Shown: one piece after another, positions 23,014 to 32,208 of the stretch
Layout of the letters: each line of letters opens with the position of its first letter
How positions within the stretch are numbered: position 1 is the stretch's first letter
DNA from: Bidens hawaiensis
Taxonomy: Eukaryota > Streptophyta > Magnoliopsida > Asterales > Asteraceae
Assembly: GCA_021521415.1 (NCBI GenBank)
Contig: JAIQDT010014657.1
Location: 1-64,000, forward strand
DNA length: 64,000 bases
Direction of reading: 5' to 3'
Program-made: the position numbers and the translations under genes
Notes under the pieces: generated by a model
The model's database searches: none
Seen by the model: only the letters and a program-made list of their open reading frames with translations
Told to the model about the DNA's origin: nothing

Positions 23014-23729
23014 CAGTAAGAATAAGTTGTATATTCTGTTACACAACTATTGTCATGCGCTTACAATCAAAACAGTCTATATATGGAAAATTGATTACTA
23101 TGACTGTAAGCGCATGACCATAAAGAAAAACCTTAAAATAGAGCCCAAATAAGCATGAGTTAGACTAGTATCGAGCATGGCTAGTTTTTATTATTATATA
23201 TTTTGAGAAAAACATTTTGTGTAGTCCCTTAAAAAAGCCAAAGCTTGGCTCATGTACAGTGTGAACGAGCTTCTCATATAAGGTTCGAGCTAGAACTCAA
23301 TAACTATACGAGCTTTATTTGAAATTTCAACCTTTTTATAAATCCGAGCTCAACTAGTTTGCTTTTAGTTTCACTAGATATCGTCTTGAGCTTACCATCA
23401 CAGTCACCGATTCATATGAATCAATTTCAAAACTAGTTTGATGATAAAAAGTTCGTTGACTGTGACGATAAGCTCACGACGATAAACAAATAAACAAAAA
23501 GTGGATAACAATTAGGTTTATTATCAATAACCTTTCGACAATCGATAAACGCATCGAGCAACTGCGGATACAACGGATGCGAAACGATCTTCGCTTTGAT
23601 CATATCATCATCAATAGCATCAGCATGATGATGATCATCTTCATCAAAGTTATTATTTATATTCTGATCAAACGTCATGTCAGTTTCCGGTGAAATAGTG
23701 TAATCAGTGAAACCACACATCTTTTCCAT
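12116..23729 (-). CDS. KNAT2/6-like: Class I KNOX homeobox transcription factor (KNAT2/KNAT6 type), five exons
   Basis: Exons: 23729-23532, 22945-22823, 22711-22600, 13696-13458, 12274-12116. All introns are GT-AG and phases join exactly, giving 276 aa. KNOX1 starts near residue 43 ([18 protein letters not shown], then [18 protein letters not shown]). KNOX2 runs about 98-142 ([22 protein letters not shown]). ELK begins near 173 ([17 protein letters not shown]). The TALE homeodomain runs about 195-257 with the PYP loop and the recognition helix [29 protein letters not shown] before ELK is typical of the KNAT2/KNAT6 branch. Such proteins act in the nucleus with BELL partners to maintain meristem and boundary cells. 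The start is the first Met of an open exon with a TATA-like site 70 bp upstream. Introns 3 (8903 bp) and 4 (1183 bp) hold several elements; a long intron 3 is usual in this class. The N-terminus is short for the family, but no lesion is visible. Confidence 0.93.
12428..12467. repeat. Short inverted repeat in KNOX intron 4
   Basis: TGTAAACGG at 12428-12436 and CCGTTTACA at 12459-12467 form a perfect 9-bp stem around a 22-base loop. It may be a small element remnant; no function can be read from it. Confidence 0.6.
12872..13147. mobile_element. Tourist-like MITE, copy 1 (KNOX intron 4)
   Basis: The ends are (T)GCTATATGTAGTG and, on the complementary strand, GGCTATCCGTAGTGGGG. The interior has the family signature: a block with GGGGCTACAAAATTGGGCG, a CCAGTCAGCAAAG motif, an AT microsatellite (12978-13040) and a run of C at 13104. 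The right flank is TTA and the left is GTA, so the 3-bp duplication is imperfect. Other copies lie at 15807, 20579, 26583 and 41178. Confidence 0.75.
13188..13260 (+). mobile_element. CACTA-type terminus in KNOX intron 4 (partial)
   Basis: CACTACTAGAAAA at 13188-13200 is a CACTA terminal repeat, followed by two TCCTACGA-type motifs like subterminal repeats. No matching right end is visible before exon 4 at 13458, so the copy is truncated or its far end has decayed. The end coordinate is approximate. Confidence 0.4.
13911..14010 (+). mobile_element. CACTA-type terminus in KNOX intron 3 (partial)
   Basis: CACTACTACAAAAATA at 13912 is followed by TTTGCTACGG, TTCCGTAGTAAAC and TTGCTACGGATTTGC: a terminal repeat plus palindromic CTACGGA-type subterminal motifs as in plant CACTA elements. 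No right end was found, so the boundary is approximate. Confidence 0.45.
14093..14140. repeat. (AT)n microsatellite in KNOX intron 3
   Basis: About 48 bp of uninterrupted AT dinucleotides. Confidence 0.9.
14688..14891. mobile_element. Tourist-like MITE of a second family, KNOX intron 3
   Basis: Ends GACCAAGCGTAGTGGG and, inverted, GACCAAGCGTAACGG. Both flanks are TTA (14685-14687 and 14892-14894), the 3-bp duplication of PIF/Harbinger transposases. The 204-bp interior is non-coding. Confidence 0.85.
14905..15085. repeat. Possible small palindromic element
   Basis: GGGACGCCCACCC near 14922 and GGGGTGGGTGTCG near 15050 form an imperfect inverted pair around repeated TATAC-G-CCTGTATAGGG-like motifs. 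Suggestive of a MITE but without a target duplication that I can fix. Confidence 0.3.
15807..16130. mobile_element. Tourist-like MITE, copy 2 (KNOX intron 3)
   Basis: It starts GGCTATGCGTAGTGGAGGGG after TAA. It shares the family blocks (CAAATTGGGGCGTTTTGCG, CCCAGTCAGCAAG, a gap of AT repeats, CGCCGGGGGGCG). It ends at TACGCATAGC, with the last base or two of the terminus replaced by the direct repeat that starts at 16132. It borders the HIT4-like segment directly. Confidence 0.75.
16132..16167. repeat. 36-bp direct repeat, left copy (flank of the inserted HIT4-like segment)
   Basis: The repeat begins GTGGAATTAATACTTGCATG and ends GCAAAAGTA. Its first 26 bases recur at 19325-19350 and its last 28 at 20311-20338. 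The right copy was evidently one 36-bp unit before the retroposon at 19351-20310 split it. Confidence 0.9.
16391..18274 (+). CDS. HIT4-like N-terminal gene copy, five exons, nested in KNOX intron 3
   Basis: Exons: 16391-16585, 17691-17729, 17816-17869, 17991-18054, 18210-18274. All introns are GT-AG with matching phase, giving 138 aa and a TGA stop. The first 65 residues are basic and low in complexity ([17 protein letters not shown]). The rest reads [48 protein letters not shown], then [14 protein letters not shown]. From memory this matches the conserved N-terminal part of plant HIT4 (HEAT INTOLERANT 4, a chromatin-linked heat-response protein). The full family is several hundred residues, so about two thirds is missing: exon 5 runs into ELN and a stop where the family continues. 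A pyrimidine-rich leader precedes the ATG. It lies antisense to KNOX between direct repeats, so it is probably a moved gene fragment. Whether it is expressed is unknown, and the family name is less sure than the exon structure. Confidence 0.65.
18275..19324. other. 3' part of the inserted segment
   Basis: No further exon of the HIT4-like gene is visible. The end (19130-19310) is rich in CATTTCTCTNNAATTCC repeats and closes with CTGTACCAAACACCCCCT. This is loosely complementary to GGAATTGAGGGTGAGAATGG near 16208, so the segment may have weak inverted ends. Confidence 0.4.
19325..19350. repeat. Right copy of the direct repeat, first 26 bp
   Basis: It is identical to the first 26 bases of 16132-16167. 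Its last 18 bases (AATACTTGCATGCAATTA) recur at 20311-20328 after a poly(A) run and serve as the target duplication of the retroposon between them. Confidence 0.9.
19351..20310 (+). mobile_element. Poly(A)-tailed retroposon (SINE/LINE-like) with 18-bp target duplication
   Basis: The 960-bp segment lies between two copies of AATACTTGCATGCAATTA and ends in a short A run (20304-20312), as target-primed retroposition leaves. The 5' part (TGGCTTAATGGTAGAG and then GGAGTTTAAAACCTC) loosely resembles the A and B boxes of a tRNA-derived promoter. A second B-box-like GGGTTCGAGTC lies at 20112, so a shorter SINE may be nested within. The 3' 200 bp is GC-rich (GGCGGGCGTGGGGTCGGG). No reverse transcriptase frame is present, so it is non-autonomous or 5'-truncated. 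Confidence 0.6.
20579..20854. mobile_element. Tourist-like MITE, copy 3 (KNOX intron 3), exact TTA duplication
   Basis: Ends GGCTATATGTAGTGG and, inverted, GGCTATGTGTAGTGGG, flanked by TTA at 20576-20578 and 20855-20857. This copy best defines the family: 276 bp, about 15-bp ends, 3-bp TTA duplication. Confidence 0.88.
20858..22599. other. Remainder of KNOX intron 3 next to exon 3
   Basis: AT-rich and without genes. A hAT-like left terminus, CAGTAACGGATCTATG, is visible at 22192, but its right end is not, so it is a truncated relative of the element at 5808. An ATA microsatellite lies at 22556-22573. In other class I KNOX genes this intron can hold conserved enhancers; I cannot tell from one sequence which bases are conserved. 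Confidence 0.4.
22951..23118. repeat. Two hairpin-forming inverted repeats and a (GTTA)n microsatellite in KNOX intron 1
   Basis: TAACAGAATATACAA (22951-22965) pairs with TTGTATATTCTGTTA (23027-23041) around a (GTTA)n run at 22984-23011. GTCATGCGCTTACA (23052-23065) pairs with TGTAAGCGCATGAC (23105-23118), with ATCAA/TTGAT extending the stem inward. The first stem lies immediately upstream, in the transcript, of the 3' splice site of exon 2 (exon begins at 22945). Confidence 0.8.
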
Positions 23730-23797
23730 AATAATAATAATAATAATTGTGTAGAAGAAGGAATGATTAATGAGAATGAGAGAATGATGATGAGTTC

Positions 23798-23804
23798 TAT
23801 ATAT
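23798..23804 (-). promoter_or_regulatory. TATA box candidate of the KNOX gene
   Basis: ATATATA on the minus strand lies about 70 bp upstream of the ATG at 23729. The leader between them contains an ATT-repeat run (23730-23749). Confidence 0.45.
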
Positions 23805-24135
23805 GACAGAAGAAGGATTGTTAGGGTTTTGCTTTGGACAATGCTTTTTGGATTTGGTGGAGAGAGAATGGAAGAAAAAGCTTGTTGGGTGTTGTAAATA
23901 GTATAATCCATAAGAGAGAAACTTTAATTTTATTCTATTAAAAAGAGTTCACATTTAATCTGTTAAAAAATGTGAGTGAAGTTTATGTAAAACTTTTATG
24001 TATATTTGTAACGTTATTGTTTATGTGTTATAACTTTAATCTGATACATTTTGAAAATTGTTGTGCGTGAAAGAAAGAGAAATGATAACGATCAAGATAT
24101 AAAAATAGTATTTAATTTTTATTTTTTTTTCACAT

Positions 24136-24645
24136 CTAACTTTTATATATAACACAAACCGAACTAAATCTGGATAATGGGTAAAGCTGCGCCGCTATCC
24201 CCTTTTGAATCGCAAAGTCTGTTCTACTAAATATAAATCCTTGGTTCCTCGGGCTCTGCGAGTCACTGTGGACCACCTTCTGCACCCGCTCCAAGAAGCG
24301 AACCGCCTCGGGAGCTAGGGATCCAAAAGTTTCGAAGGCAAATGGAATGAACACGTGTTGATTCTCCAAACACGATGTCTCATGCTTAGCAACCTTCCTA
24401 GACTCCGCTCTCAAAACCGCATGTCCCGGTACGAAGCCACTGTCTCTCAGCCCCACCAACGGGGACACCCCAGTGAGGTCAACACACGCATGCTTACCCC
24501 CTGCCCAGCCAAACACAAGAACATCCGCAGGACGCAGTGTAGATCTTCCTTCACGCGGATCAGTCAAAAAGTTAACAGGTGCCTCTTTCTTGGCTGAGAT
24601 CCCGGCACGTCTAAGCACATCCCACAACACATCTCTAACCCAGAG
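24136..24645 (-). pseudogene. C-terminal fragment of a plant retroelement-associated protein (possible nuclease-like domain)
   Basis: The frame reads VLWDVLRRAGISAKKE, LRPADVLVFGWAGGKHACVD, PGHAVLRAESRKVAKHE, FIPFAFETFGSLAPEAV and FAIQKGIAAQL. I recognise this as the C-terminal module that often follows reverse-transcriptase-like sequence in plant predicted proteins. The PAD...CVDLTG pattern could be a PD-(D/E)xK-like nuclease core, but that is inference. The family's usual end is lost: after AAQL the frame shifts, and LPIIQI plus a stop appears in another frame, which fits a small deletion. No reverse transcriptase lies upstream, so this is an isolated fragment. It is noticeably more GC-rich than its surroundings. 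Confidence 0.45.
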
Positions 24646-24710
24646 AAAATATAATTATTATTAGTGTAATTTTGGATTTGGAGATAGATGAATGGATGTG
24701 AATGATCTAA

Positions 24711-24980
24711 GGTTGTTTGTTATGGGTCGTTGAAGTGGGCGGCAAAAGTGATGCGGCATGGTCTTAACGTTGTGCATATCGCACCGGGGCGTTAATGTTT
24801 GGGCGTTTTCCGGCTTCAGTTAACATGGTAACAGGCATTAACAAGGAAATGATGGAGTTTTATAGTTAGTTAAACCACAACGCAATGTTAAAGACGTGTG
24901 TTAGTTAAAGTCTCACCATCTACGTTGCAATGACGTGACATTTTAACTAACAAATTTAACTAGCTTCACAATAAGCAACC
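24711..24980. mobile_element. Tourist-like MITE of a third family, TAA duplication
   Basis: Ends GGTTGTTTGTTATGG and, inverted, GGTTGCTTATTGTGAAG, flanked by TAA at 24708-24710 and 24981-24983. 270 bp, non-coding. Confidence 0.7.
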
Positions 24981-24983
24981 TAA

Positions 24984-25577
24984 CGAATCATGGAATCATA
25001 TGGTTATAAAATAAATTGCATGTTTTAACGTCGTGTTCCGTTGTTCGGCTCTTTGTTATTCGTTTGTCTTCATAGGCATTAGTTAGTTGGTTGGAAAGTT
25101 GTTTACAAAGGTATTTTAGTTGTGGCAAACAAAGATTATAAGTAACAAAAAAAATGTAATATCCAAAAGTTAAGTAAATAACTAAATATGCAGACACGAT
25201 TATCAAAACAAACCAAAATTGTACTATCCTATGGCTATAATACATCTTTTACTGTAGCAATTAGTTGTTACTTTATATAATCATACAATATTCATATTAG
25301 GTATGTGTTTTTTAATTTGTTTTATCACATAAAGGTTGATTCACGGTTAGACCGTTATAACAATTTTGATCTTATTGTTTTACATATGAATATATGCCAT
25401 TACAACATGTTATCTTTTCGTCTTTCTTATTAGTTACTATGCTAGTCGAAAAATATTAGGACCGTGGGCCTTGTTGTGTGGTTTTTGAACGCTTGACTTG
25501 TCCGATTAATGCGTGGTTAATCTAGTTGATTAATATGATTTAATTAGAAGCCTAATATGATTTAATTAGAAGCCTAA
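24984..25577. other. AT-rich spacer, nothing recognised
   Basis: No gene or element end is visible. The last 40 bp contain a short tandem duplication of AATATGATTTAATTAGAAGC, just before the element at 25578. Confidence 0.4.
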
Positions 25578-26471
25578 GGTTGTGTTTGTTTTTGCTTATA
25601 AGGTCTGCAAGGAGCCTATGTCTGCGGGCGCGCAGACATAAGCTCTTGAAGACTGTTTGTTTTAAAAAAAAAAAAGATCTGAAAACTGCTTTCATTGTCT
25701 TAAAAAATAAGCTTTTTTCATCATCTTTACACATCTTCACACTTCTTAATATCATACCAAGTACCAACACCCAATGTCCAACACCACCACCACCCATCGT
25801 CCGTCTGCCGCCACCACCACCCACCACCACCTTCTGCCGCCACCACCACCCACCACCACCTTCCGCCGCCACCACCACCATCCACCACCACCTCCACCCA
25901 CCGTCTGCCACTACCACCACCCACCACCACCGTCCACCACCACCCACCGTCCGCCACCACCACCGTCAACCACTCACCATCGTCAACCACCCATCACCAC
26001 CACCACCCTCGTCGGCCACAACTACCGTCCACTACCACCACCATCCACCATCCACCACCACTCACCGTTCGTCGCCACCACCACCCGCCACCACTATCCA
26101 CCACCACCCACCACCATCGTTCATCACCACCACCACCCATTGTCGGCCACCATCACCGTCCACCACCACAACCGTCCATCACCACCACCCACCGTTCACC
26201 GCCTACCACAATCGTCTACCACCACCCACTTCCATAGTTCGTACACCACTACCAATTATTTTAGCAGTTCACAAACGTTAAATGACTTTATCTACTGTAA
26301 TATATATGATAGGTAACTAATTTTCAGCTTATGCAGACGATTTCCAGTTTATAAAACAAACAGTATTATATTATCAGATTGCAGACCTTCAGAACACATC
26401 TTCAGTTGCAGACATTAAATCAGATGAAATCAGATTGCAGACATATTTTGTTTTCATAAACAAACAGCACC
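25578..26471. mobile_element. Non-autonomous element carrying a (CCA)n-rich core
   Basis: The left end GGTTGTGTTTGTTTTTGC and the right end (inverted GGTGCTGTTTGTTTATG) are imperfect inverted repeats. Both sides contain further GTCTGCAA and CTGTTTGTTTT motifs. The flanks TAA and AAA only weakly support a 3-bp duplication. The core (25777-26250) is imperfect CCA/CCG trinucleotide repeat. Confidence 0.5.
25777..26250. repeat. (CCA)n-type imperfect microsatellite, about 470 bp
   Basis: Runs of CCACCACCACCC with interruptions (CCGTCC, TCTGCC, ATCGTC). Apparent long frames on both strands (Pro/His/Thr-rich forward, Gly/Trp/Val-rich reverse) are by-products of the repeat. Confidence 0.9.
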
Positions 26472-26582
26472 AAAGTATGTTCAACAAGAAGAATTTATTA
26501 TATTAATGAAAATGTAAAAAATTATGATGACGCTAATTAAAGCGTTATTATTATCTTATAGCTACAATTTCATAACCATTAA

Positions 26583-26867
26583 GGCAACCCGTAGTAGGCG
26601 ACTTTTGCGAAATCCGGCGACGATGGGCGATAAACACCCCCCCCCCCCGGCGATTTGTGGGGCGATAAAGGCGGGGGGGGCATCTATATATCGCCGTTCT
26701 TCCTTTCTTTTTTATTATTATTATATTGTTTGTGTTATATATATGTGTGTGTGTGTATTGGGCCACAACACCATTACACCCTAAAAACAAAAACCCCATC
26801 CGTTGCTGATTGGGCGCCACATGACGCAAAAACGCCTTATTTTGTAGCACATCCACTACACATAGCC
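26583..26867. mobile_element. Tourist-like MITE, copy 4
   Basis: Ends GGCAACCCGTAGTAGG and, inverted, GGCTATGTGTAGTGG. The interior has the family blocks (CCACAACACCATTACACC, TGATTGGGCGCCACATGACG) in the orientation opposite to copies 1-3. The left flank is TAA and the right TAG. A run of about ten C lies at 26637. Confidence 0.75.
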
Positions 26868-26869
26868 TA

Positions 26870-29800
26870 GCTACATAATTGCATGTTTTTACTATTTGAA
26901 TTATTGTGATAGATTTGACCCGACTACCTTTTTGCCTTTACTTTTACCTTTTTTGCATCCTTACAAAGCAATATTGTTACGTGTTATCATTTTATATTAT
27001 ATTAAATCTACGGTTGGTGTTCAAAACCTATATCATAACTGGGGTTGTAAACTTGTAATCGTAATTGTAAATGTAGGGTCTGGAAAGGTTAAAATGTATG
27101 CAAACCATAAATCTATTACTTGGAATAAAGATATTGCTTCCATGAAACTCACGGCTCCATAAACGTCTTATCCTATCAAAATGTATATCAGACACAAAGA
27201 CTACAAGGGAACGAAGTCTAAATAACATAAAGCATAGAGTACTTCATGCATATAATTTTGACATATATCAAACATGAAGATTTTTAAGCTAGTCAAGCTA
27301 CTCTAACTTTAGTTCAAGCTCGAGTTCGAAGTTAAACAAGTCTACTCGGGCACTCGGCTCAATTCATTTCTTCTTAACAACCTGAAACTAGTGCTAGAGC
27401 GTCTCGGCTCGTGAATAGCTCAGCTAGCTCTTGGCACGACCGGCTAACCCATTAATTTTTTAAAATTTTAATAAAATCAATAGAAATAATTACATACATT
27501 GAGAACTTATAAACAAATTCCATAAAAGTCAAATGAACGAGCGAATGAACATAGATTTATGTAAAACTAGGGATTAGAAATAATAAAATTGGACTATTTG
27601 GATTATATATAACTTATGACATTAAAAACTGAGTGTAATTTAAACGAATCAAATGAGCAATAAGCTCTAGCTTGTTTACAATTCAAATTTTTAGCAAGCA
27701 ATCCGTTTTTGAATCTTTAAATAACCATACTATATGAAGTATGAACAATATTATAAATAGAGATAGTAAATGTTAGTTGGACCGAGTTGATTAAAATTCT
27801 TTTTATCGTATTTTTTTCCTTCTATCTCTCGTTAGTTCTTAATAATAAAAAACGTTAAAGAAAAAAAAAAGAATGTTAGAAATGATTATTCTCACATTAT
27901 TTTAAATAAGTTGTTCAGGTGTATTTAAGCAAAATCAACACTAAACTATTATGACTTGGCAATAGACCACACCCACACAATGAGAAGATTATAATGATAT
28001 AAAGAGATGCCCCATTAATATTGTAGAGTCAATACTCATCGGTAACACTTTTAATAAAAATTATTTGACTTTTAACGCACAAAACACGACTCTACTTAAG
28101 CCACGTTCAAGCTAAAAGAAGAACAAATCTTATCGTAAATTTCATAAAATACCATGGAAAATTAGAAAGTGGTAAATAAGTTGACTCATCTTTTAACAAG
28201 AATAAAGTGGTTGATTAAAATTAATATTGTTATTTTTATTGTTATAAACTTACAAACTCATAACAAGGATTAACTAAAGTATATGAAGAATTGTGTGTGA
28301 CATGATCCGATGATTGGTTTTGTTATGTGTTAATGGATCATCACAAATCAATCGGCTTGTTTTATTATATACGTGATTTGATAACTACATGGTTTACTCC
28401 GTATATCGATTGAATAATCAGTTATACATAACACTTGTATTGTAATTCATTTGTTGACAATGTGGTATTAGAATTATTAGAGGTACAGTGACATGTTACA
28501 ACGAATTTTGTTAATGTTATGACAACTTAGTCGATTTATATCTTAATATACTATATTTCACATCAATTTGCGTCTCTCAGAGTCTCGGTCCATTTTCGTT
28601 GGTTATAACATAATGTATATCGAAATGTAAACAAAAACAAGGGCATCACTGAATGTATATTCGAAACTATATATATATAAAACACTATGTATTAAGTTAT
28701 ATAAGAAGATTAAAACGATATTTATAACGTAAATAAGTTAAGAAATATCGCATTATCACATCATGGGATCTAAAAATAAACCTAAGGTAAAAAGAAATTA
28801 TATTATTAGGGTACATGGGGCATGCCATTGAAACCAAGTAAAACTTGGAGTACCCATATTCGGGGACAAGGGGCGAAACGACCTCTCGATCTACTTACTG
28901 CAGCCCAGGAATGTAAACGTCGTCTAGTCGTTACCTGTTACTACGATCTCCCCTACGCCTAGGACGTTGTCTGGGCCCACCAAGAGCCATAGTTAGTTGT
29001 TGTTTCCTTTTGGTAGTTTTTCACTCATACCCACATTAAATGGGGTTGTGCTCTAAACTATCAAATTTATTTGCCGATTCACCAACCCGAGCATTTGCGT
29101 CAATGTACCCAAAATACCCAATGAAGCCAGAAGCATTACTCGAATGATGCCCTGAGTAACCTTAGCCTGAGAGAAAACTTGACCTAGTCGGAATATTTGT
29201 CTGGGCTTTATGAACTTGATTTATCCCAAGTTTTCAGGTTATTAATTTCTATAACTAAATCTTTTTAATCAATATATTTTTATTTATTTATGTAAAGTTC
29301 AATTTAATCATATGATAAAAAGTTGATTTTTCTACAAGCACAAACTTAGAATTATTTTCAACTTTGAATAAAAGCCAATTGTTACACATTTGTCGATTGC
29401 TTAAATTAAAATATCTTATTATCTAGAAAGGGCATTCATATGTTTAATAATAATATCCTTGAAACACTATTAAAGATTCTCTTAGTCAATGTGCATGACC
29501 GAATAATACACTCAAAACAAACCCAAAAGATGTCCCACGCAACAATAGCACATGAGGTTAATATTTATGGGTTATATTAAAAGGAGCAATGTGTTTAAAA
29601 AGCATAGGAATGAATACAAGAGTGACATGTGACATTTTTCACAATATGATTTAATGGTATTGTTGTTTCATTAATAGATTATTGTTTTTTGAATCGATTG
29701 TTGTTAGAAACAACGTTTTCAAATATCAAAATCATATTGTACAATTTTAACACGCATGTCATATAATGGAATCCAGAATCCAAACACTATTAATTTTTAG

Positions 29801-30250
29801 GTAGGGTTATTGTAAAAAAAAATAGATTTAGTCTCTTAAATATAGGATCTAGTGATTAAGATTAATAGTTTATAAAAATTGTATAGTGTCTTATTTACGT
29901 GATGTGATTTATTTTAAAATGTTCTTACATTTTTTACAAGACAATTGTTTTTTATTTGAATCATTTTCTTTAATACAAACACCATCTATAGTTTTTAAAC
30001 ATAACTAAAACACAACGATATTTTGATTACCACACATGTCTCACAACTTTATCAGCATGTGAGCTAGAAAGAAAACACCACAGGATACAATGTATTGAAG
30101 ACGAACCAATAGTACAATTTATTGAATATAAAGTAAATCACAATGTATTGTAGATGAACCAATACCACATTGAATTGAAGATGAAATAAAACACAATGTG
30201 CGTATTGAAGATACACGAAAAAACACAATGTGTTATAAATGAGCTTAATA
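26870..30250. other. Long AT-rich intergenic region with one GC-richer island
   Basis: I recognise no gene in these 3.4 kb. 27280-27440 is rich in CTCG/AGCTC motifs, like decayed repeats at 23160-23400. The segment 28810-29010 is clearly GC-richer; on the minus strand it has an open stretch (MALGGPRQRPRRRGDRSNR, then a stop) and more sense beyond it, which I could not identify. It may be an old exon or element fragment. Confidence 0.35.
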
Positions 30251-31000
30251 TGAATTATTGGGATGGTCGGGAGTGTTAAGCAAAGCCAAAATAAAAAGAA
30301 GAAACTTCCCTGCCTCCGAGCCCCATCGTGCTACGCGACGGATTGAAGCCATCTCCTTCGCGTTGCACAAGGGAGCCAGAAATTTAAAACCAATTGTTTT
30401 GTCCTTCGCGCTACGTGAAGGACATCTATTGAAGACTTTGCGCTACGTGAAGGGGTCCCAAGACGAGAAAAATAACCTAATTGTGTTAAAATCAGTTTTC
30501 AGATATGTTCTACATATATTTCACTCCATAGGCTATTAAAGGCTTAGGAGGCGATTTTACACCATCCCGGGGCTCCCGAATCGCTAATCCTTCCATGCTT
30601 TCATATGTTCAACACATAATCAAGTCATTCATCATGCAGAGGCAAGGCTAAACCACTTGTGATCACTTTAGGTGTATGGTTTGGGCTTAAACTAAACGTA
30701 CATGTGTTTCTTGTTTAAGAATTGAATTGAAGTTTGATTGAATGTGTATTTAATCTTGCTTTATTTTTGTTTCGATTATTTAAACAATTGTGTATCTCGG
30801 ATTCTATTTTATCATCAATTGATTAGTTGTGTTCATCAACATTTAGGATTAAGTTCTTATAGTAACTGAACTGTTACCTTTAATCATTGATTTACTTGGA
30901 GTCTTATATTAACAAACTGGTAATTAGGTAGACTAAGTTAAGTTGTGTCAATTCGTCGGATTAGAATCTGTTAATCAGCACAATCAAATTGTTGTGTATA
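30251..31000. repeat. Possible LTR-retrotransposon remnant
   Basis: The segment 30300-30470 carries repeated short palindromic motifs (CCTTCGCGCTACGTGAAGG and variants such as GCTACGCGACGG). A T-rich, leader-like sequence follows. Motifs like this occur in LTRs of large plant gypsy elements, but I found no LTR pair, primer site or coding sequence. Confidence 0.3.
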
Positions 31001-31476
31001 GTAATTGCTTATCAATCTTAACTGACGATTCATGTCTATGTGTATATCCAATTGATAGGATTCATAGTTGTTCAGTTTATTGCAAAAACCGAACCTGAAG
31101 TGTCTCATTGTTTCCTCCAGTCGTTTTACAACTAAAAGTACTTGTGTTTTCATCAAACAAATAAATATTTAAACTGTTAGACATCGTTTATCCGCTCGTA
31201 GTCAATTAAATAATAAACAATGAGTTTGACTTGCATTTTCCTTCCTAAGAAAACGACACTACTTGCCCATACTAGTTATATGTATTTAAGTCTTATAAAT
31301 ACTTGTTTTTTTATTATAGCATGACATCTACATCAATGCCTATATAAATCTTGCAGAGATTAAATTCCATTAGGTGAAAGAGGAGATGGTTTCATGTTAG
31401 CAACGAGCAGCAGTGAGACAGCACAAGAGAGAGCAGTGATGGAGATGTTGATATCGATCGAATTACGAGATAGCAT

Positions 31477-31498
31477 GATTTGAGAGAGAGAGAGAGAG
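31477..31498. repeat. (GA)n microsatellite
   Basis: About 11 GA units. A second microsatellite, (AT)n, lies at 31817-31851. Confidence 0.85.
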
Positions 31499-31810
31499 AT
31501 TATATGGGAAGTTAATTAAAGATTTAGGACAATTCTCTACCTCTTTTTGAACAACTAGTATTCTACCCCTAAATCTACCTAACTAGCCGATTGCAAAGTT
31601 TTAACATTAGACCACAAAAGAGAGAAAGCGTCTATTAGACCACTAGATACCATTAGCCTATAAACCCTTTGTTTTCCTTATTTAATATAACTACTTTTTA
31701 CACTTTAATTACAAAAACGTCACTCCTTAAAAGTAGCACTTATAAAACTCATTAGGCGGTCTAGATACTTTCCTAACATTTCTTTCACTCTTGTGATTTT
31801 TAATTTGAAC

Positions 31811-31860
<50 letters not shown>

Positions 31861-31990
31861 TGGTTCTACTAAAAAGTTTGCTTTTGCCTAAAAAGAGTAT
31901 AAAGGAAGGCGAAGGCCCTCATGCACGTTTTTGATTTTATGGGCGAGAGTATTTGTTCCATCTACGCATGTAAGCATGCATATATGGTAA

Positions 31991-32200
31991 CAGGGGCGTA
32001 GACAGTTTTAGAGGAACGGGTTCGGCTGAACTCGTACAAATTTCTGTTTTAGTGTTATATATTAGTGTATTTTGACAACGCACCCATAGAAATTCCAACA
32101 TCAAACCCGTAGAAAACCCAAATCTAAGTGATAAACAATTGATCGTCCGTCCCTCGAAATTTTCCAAACCCGTAGAAAATAAAATTTTGCTACGCCACTT
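31991..32200. mobile_element. hAT-type MITE with 8-bp target duplication (7 of 8)
   Basis: The left end is CAGGGGCGTAGAC and the right end, inverted, AAGTGGCGTAGCAAAA. The flanks are TATGGTAA (31983-31990) and TATGGTAT (32201-32208). The 210-bp interior has no coding sense. Confidence 0.75.
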
Positions 32201-32208
32201 TATGGTAT

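Noticed and set aside
25552..26316. Pro/His/Thr-rich and Gly/Trp-rich frames of up to 233 codons
   Set aside because: They are readings of the CCA repeat in different frames and strands, inside a transposon-like element.
28810..29010. Organelle DNA insertion as the source of the GC-richer island
   Set aside because: I could not match it to any plastid or mitochondrial gene, so the idea is unsupported.
30258..30539. A 93-residue coding gene
   Set aside because: It spans the repeated palindromic motifs, has no recognisable domain, and fits LTR-type DNA better.
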